Source: Bin55 sp964572845 (GTDB lineage Bacteria; Pseudomonadota; Gammaproteobacteria; Pseudomonadales; Azotimanducaceae). From it: a stretch of 64,000 nt of DNA. The DNA is taken from NCBI GenBank assembly GCA_964572845.1, contig CAZNFX010000009.1, forward strand, positions 149,283 through 213,282, read 5' to 3'. How positions within the stretch are numbered: the stretch's first letter is position 1; every line of letters begins with the position of its first letter. Below are positions 62,754-64,000 of the stretch, piece by piece. The position numbers and the translations under genes were made by a program. The notes under the pieces were generated by a model. The model did not search any database. It saw only the letters and a list, made by a program, of their open reading frames with translations, and had not been told where the DNA came from.

Positions 62754-63833
62754 GTGCTAAGGTTGGAGATTCAGACAACTGTTTCGGAGTTTCAACTCCG
62801 AGTTAACGCCGAAGTCTCGCTAAGTGATGCAACGGCGTTGATCGGGCCCAATGGCAGTGGAAAAACAACACTTCTACGCTCTGTGGTTGGGTTAGTGCCC
62901 ACTAGGGGAAAGATATTCCTGGATGGCGAGTGTTGGTTCGACTCCGAAACTCAGACCAATCTTCCAGCTCACAGGAGACCTGTCGGATATGTATCCCAAA
63001 GTCCAATCCTCCTGCCGCATCTGTCTATTGAGAGCAACCTCAAGTTTGCTCAATCGCTTTCGAAAAGTAAACGAAACCAAGCATTCGCCATACCTCTGGA
63101 TGAGGTGGTCTCTAGCCTCGACCTAAAAGAACTGCTGAACCGCAAGCCAGACACACTGTCGGGAGGAGAAACAAGCCGGGTAGCTCTTGCGCAGGCACTG
63201 ATTAGCAGACCTAGCATACTGTTATTGGACGAACCTCTTGCGTCCATTGACTTTGACCGCAAAGCCGAGCTAATGCCTTATCTCAAGGCAATTCTTCAAC
63301 GGTATGAAGTACCAATGTTGTTCGTTTCCCATAGTCTTTCCGAAGTTGCAGCTCTTTGTGAGCAGACACTGGTTTTGCGAGATGGCGTTGTTGAAGAGCA
63401 AGGTGAAACCAGCGAGGTCTTGCAACAACTGGATACCTTCGACATGGTCGACGATCAAGGTGTTGTGATTCATGCTACAGCCATCGGCTACGATGCGGAA
63501 TTTCAACTGACTCGCTTAAGTTTTTGCCACCAGGAATTGATGGTGCCGTCCATACATGCAACTGAAGCAGATCAGGTGAAACGATTGAGAATCCGCTCTC
63601 GAGATGTGACGCTAGCCACAGTTAGACCCGACAAAATCAGCGTTCGAAACATTTTGAGAGGAAAGGTCTGCAACATCGAGCTAAAGCCAGCTAGTCCCTT
63701 CGTCCAAGTCGGTGTGAACTGTGGCGGAGAGATCATTCAAGCACAAGTGACCAGAGCCGCAGTCATGGAATTGGCGCTGGTGGAAGGTATGGACGTATAC
63801 GCACTTGTTAAGAGTGTCACCATGGAACTTTGA
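62754..63833 (+). CDS. modC: ModC, molybdate ABC transporter ATPase
   Basis: The 359-residue protein starts at GTG one base after modB. Walker A is GPNGSGKTTLL, the ABC signature is LSGGETSRVALAQAL, and Walker B is ILLLDEPLASID. The C-terminal 90 residues form the Mop/TOBE regulatory domain (LRGKVCNIELKPASPFVQVG), which binds molybdate in ModC. It completes a modABC operon; no modE regulator and no molybdoenzyme gene are in the window. Confidence 0.94.
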   Translation: MLRLEIQTTVSEFQLRVNAEVSLSDATALIGPNGSGKTTLLRSVVGLVPTRGKIFLDGECWFDSETQTNLPAHRRPVGYVSQSPILLPHLSIESNLKFAQSLSKSKRNQAFAIPLDEVVSSLDLKELLNRKPDTLSGGETSRVALAQALISRPSILLLDEPLASIDFDRKAELMPYLKAILQRYEVPMLFVSHSLSEVAALCEQTLVLRDGVVEEQGETSEVLQQLDTFDMVDDQGVVIHATAIGYDAEFQLTRLSFCHQELMVPSIHATEADQVKRLRIRSRDVTLATVRPDKISVRNILRGKVCNIELKPASPFVQVGVNCGGEIIQAQVTRAAVMELALVEGMDVYALVKSVTMEL

Positions 63834-63936
63834 TCCGAAGCGTCAAATTCGCACCTGCGACCAATGCAACGCTACGACGAATACAGAGTTCTGGTCAATC
63901 GATCAAAGTAAAGACTAGGGTTCTGCGTATGTAGGC

Positions 63937-64000
63937 ATGAATGACGCATTAGCTGGAAATGACACCAGCAATGCAGAGTCGCAACTGAAATTCCTTTCCT
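63937..64000 (+). CDS. Start of a further gene, cut by the window end (tentative)
   Basis: An open frame begins at ATG 63937 (MNDALAGNDTSNAESQLKF) and runs off the end of the window. Only 21 codons are visible, no ribosome-binding site is evident, and no family can be named. Confidence 0.3.
   Translation, partial: MNDALAGNDTSNAESQLKFLS

Noticed and set aside
1..64000. CRISPR arrays, insertion sequences, toxin-antitoxin or defence systems
   Set aside because: No regularly spaced direct repeats, transposase signatures, or known defence protein motifs were seen on either strand.

Overview
The window looks like a chromosomal piece of an uncultured, probably marine or host-associated Gram-negative bacterium of the Pseudomonadota, most likely Gammaproteobacteria. 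Evidence: a 1,000-residue TonB-dependent receptor, several lipoproteins and Sec/Tat signal peptides, a Coq4-type ubiquinone protein, typA/bipA, modABC, and a tRNA-Asn with encoded CCA. Base composition is moderate (about half GC by eye). There is no integrase, transposase, phage gene or CRISPR array, so this reads as ordinary chromosome rich in accessory catabolic genes. Genes are tightly packed. Several convergent pairs abut or overlap, and I see only one convincing intrinsic terminator.

Layout. 1-3.6 kb: ADP-ribosylglycohydrolase (cut by the window edge), Coq4-like protein, double-hotdog dehydratase. 3.57-3.72 kb: a self-contained mini unit (promoter, near-perfect Shine-Dalgarno, 10-codon ORF, two hairpins, terminator). 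3.8-11.7 kb: LLM oxidoreductase, DUF3667 membrane protein, DszC-like flavoprotein, MFS exporter, cupin, PhyH dioxygenase, secreted hydrolase. 11.8-20.5 kb: housekeeping and envelope genes (typA, a pair of bacterial PH-domain membrane proteins, a PhyH dioxygenase, HIT protein, LapG-like protease, SpoU methyltransferase). 20.6-26.7 kb: a crotonase, then a Tat-exported iron-sulfur aldo/keto reductase in one operon with larC-larB-larE (nickel-pincer cofactor synthesis, but no larA), then xthA. 26.9-32.6 kb: a SRPBCC-PhnB fusion, a small protein with a clear promoter, a 1-kb non-coding stretch rich in inverted repeats, a second Tat aldo/keto reductase, an esterase and a beta-propeller protein. 32.6-42.6 kb: PhyH, DinB-like protein, LLM, hydrolase, CmcJ-like oxygenase, TerB-like protein, PhyH, a paired acyl-CoA dehydrogenase operon, and an exported esterase. 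42.7-50.5 kb: two WD40-like lipoproteins, DUF1428, ThuA, ferredoxin, tRNA-Asn, TonB receptor. 50.8-56.0 kb: YdeI, HpcH/HpaI aldolase, and a sulfatase-PhyH-Gfo/Idh operon. 56.1-64 kb: M48 protease, second crotonase, ankyrin protein, rubredoxin, sugar epimerase and modABC.

Taken together, the region encodes a scattered oxidative and beta-oxidation-like toolkit for unusual organic matter: five PhyH dioxygenases, a CmcJ-like oxygenase, two LLM oxidoreductases, three acyl-CoA-dehydrogenase-fold proteins, two crotonases, several esterases and a sulfatase. Uptake (TonB receptor), redox carriers (ferredoxin, rubredoxin) and metal-cofactor supply (nickel-pincer synthesis, molybdate import) accompany it. 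Substrates cannot be deduced from sequence alone. All calls are by reading motifs and family resemblance; no database search was run.
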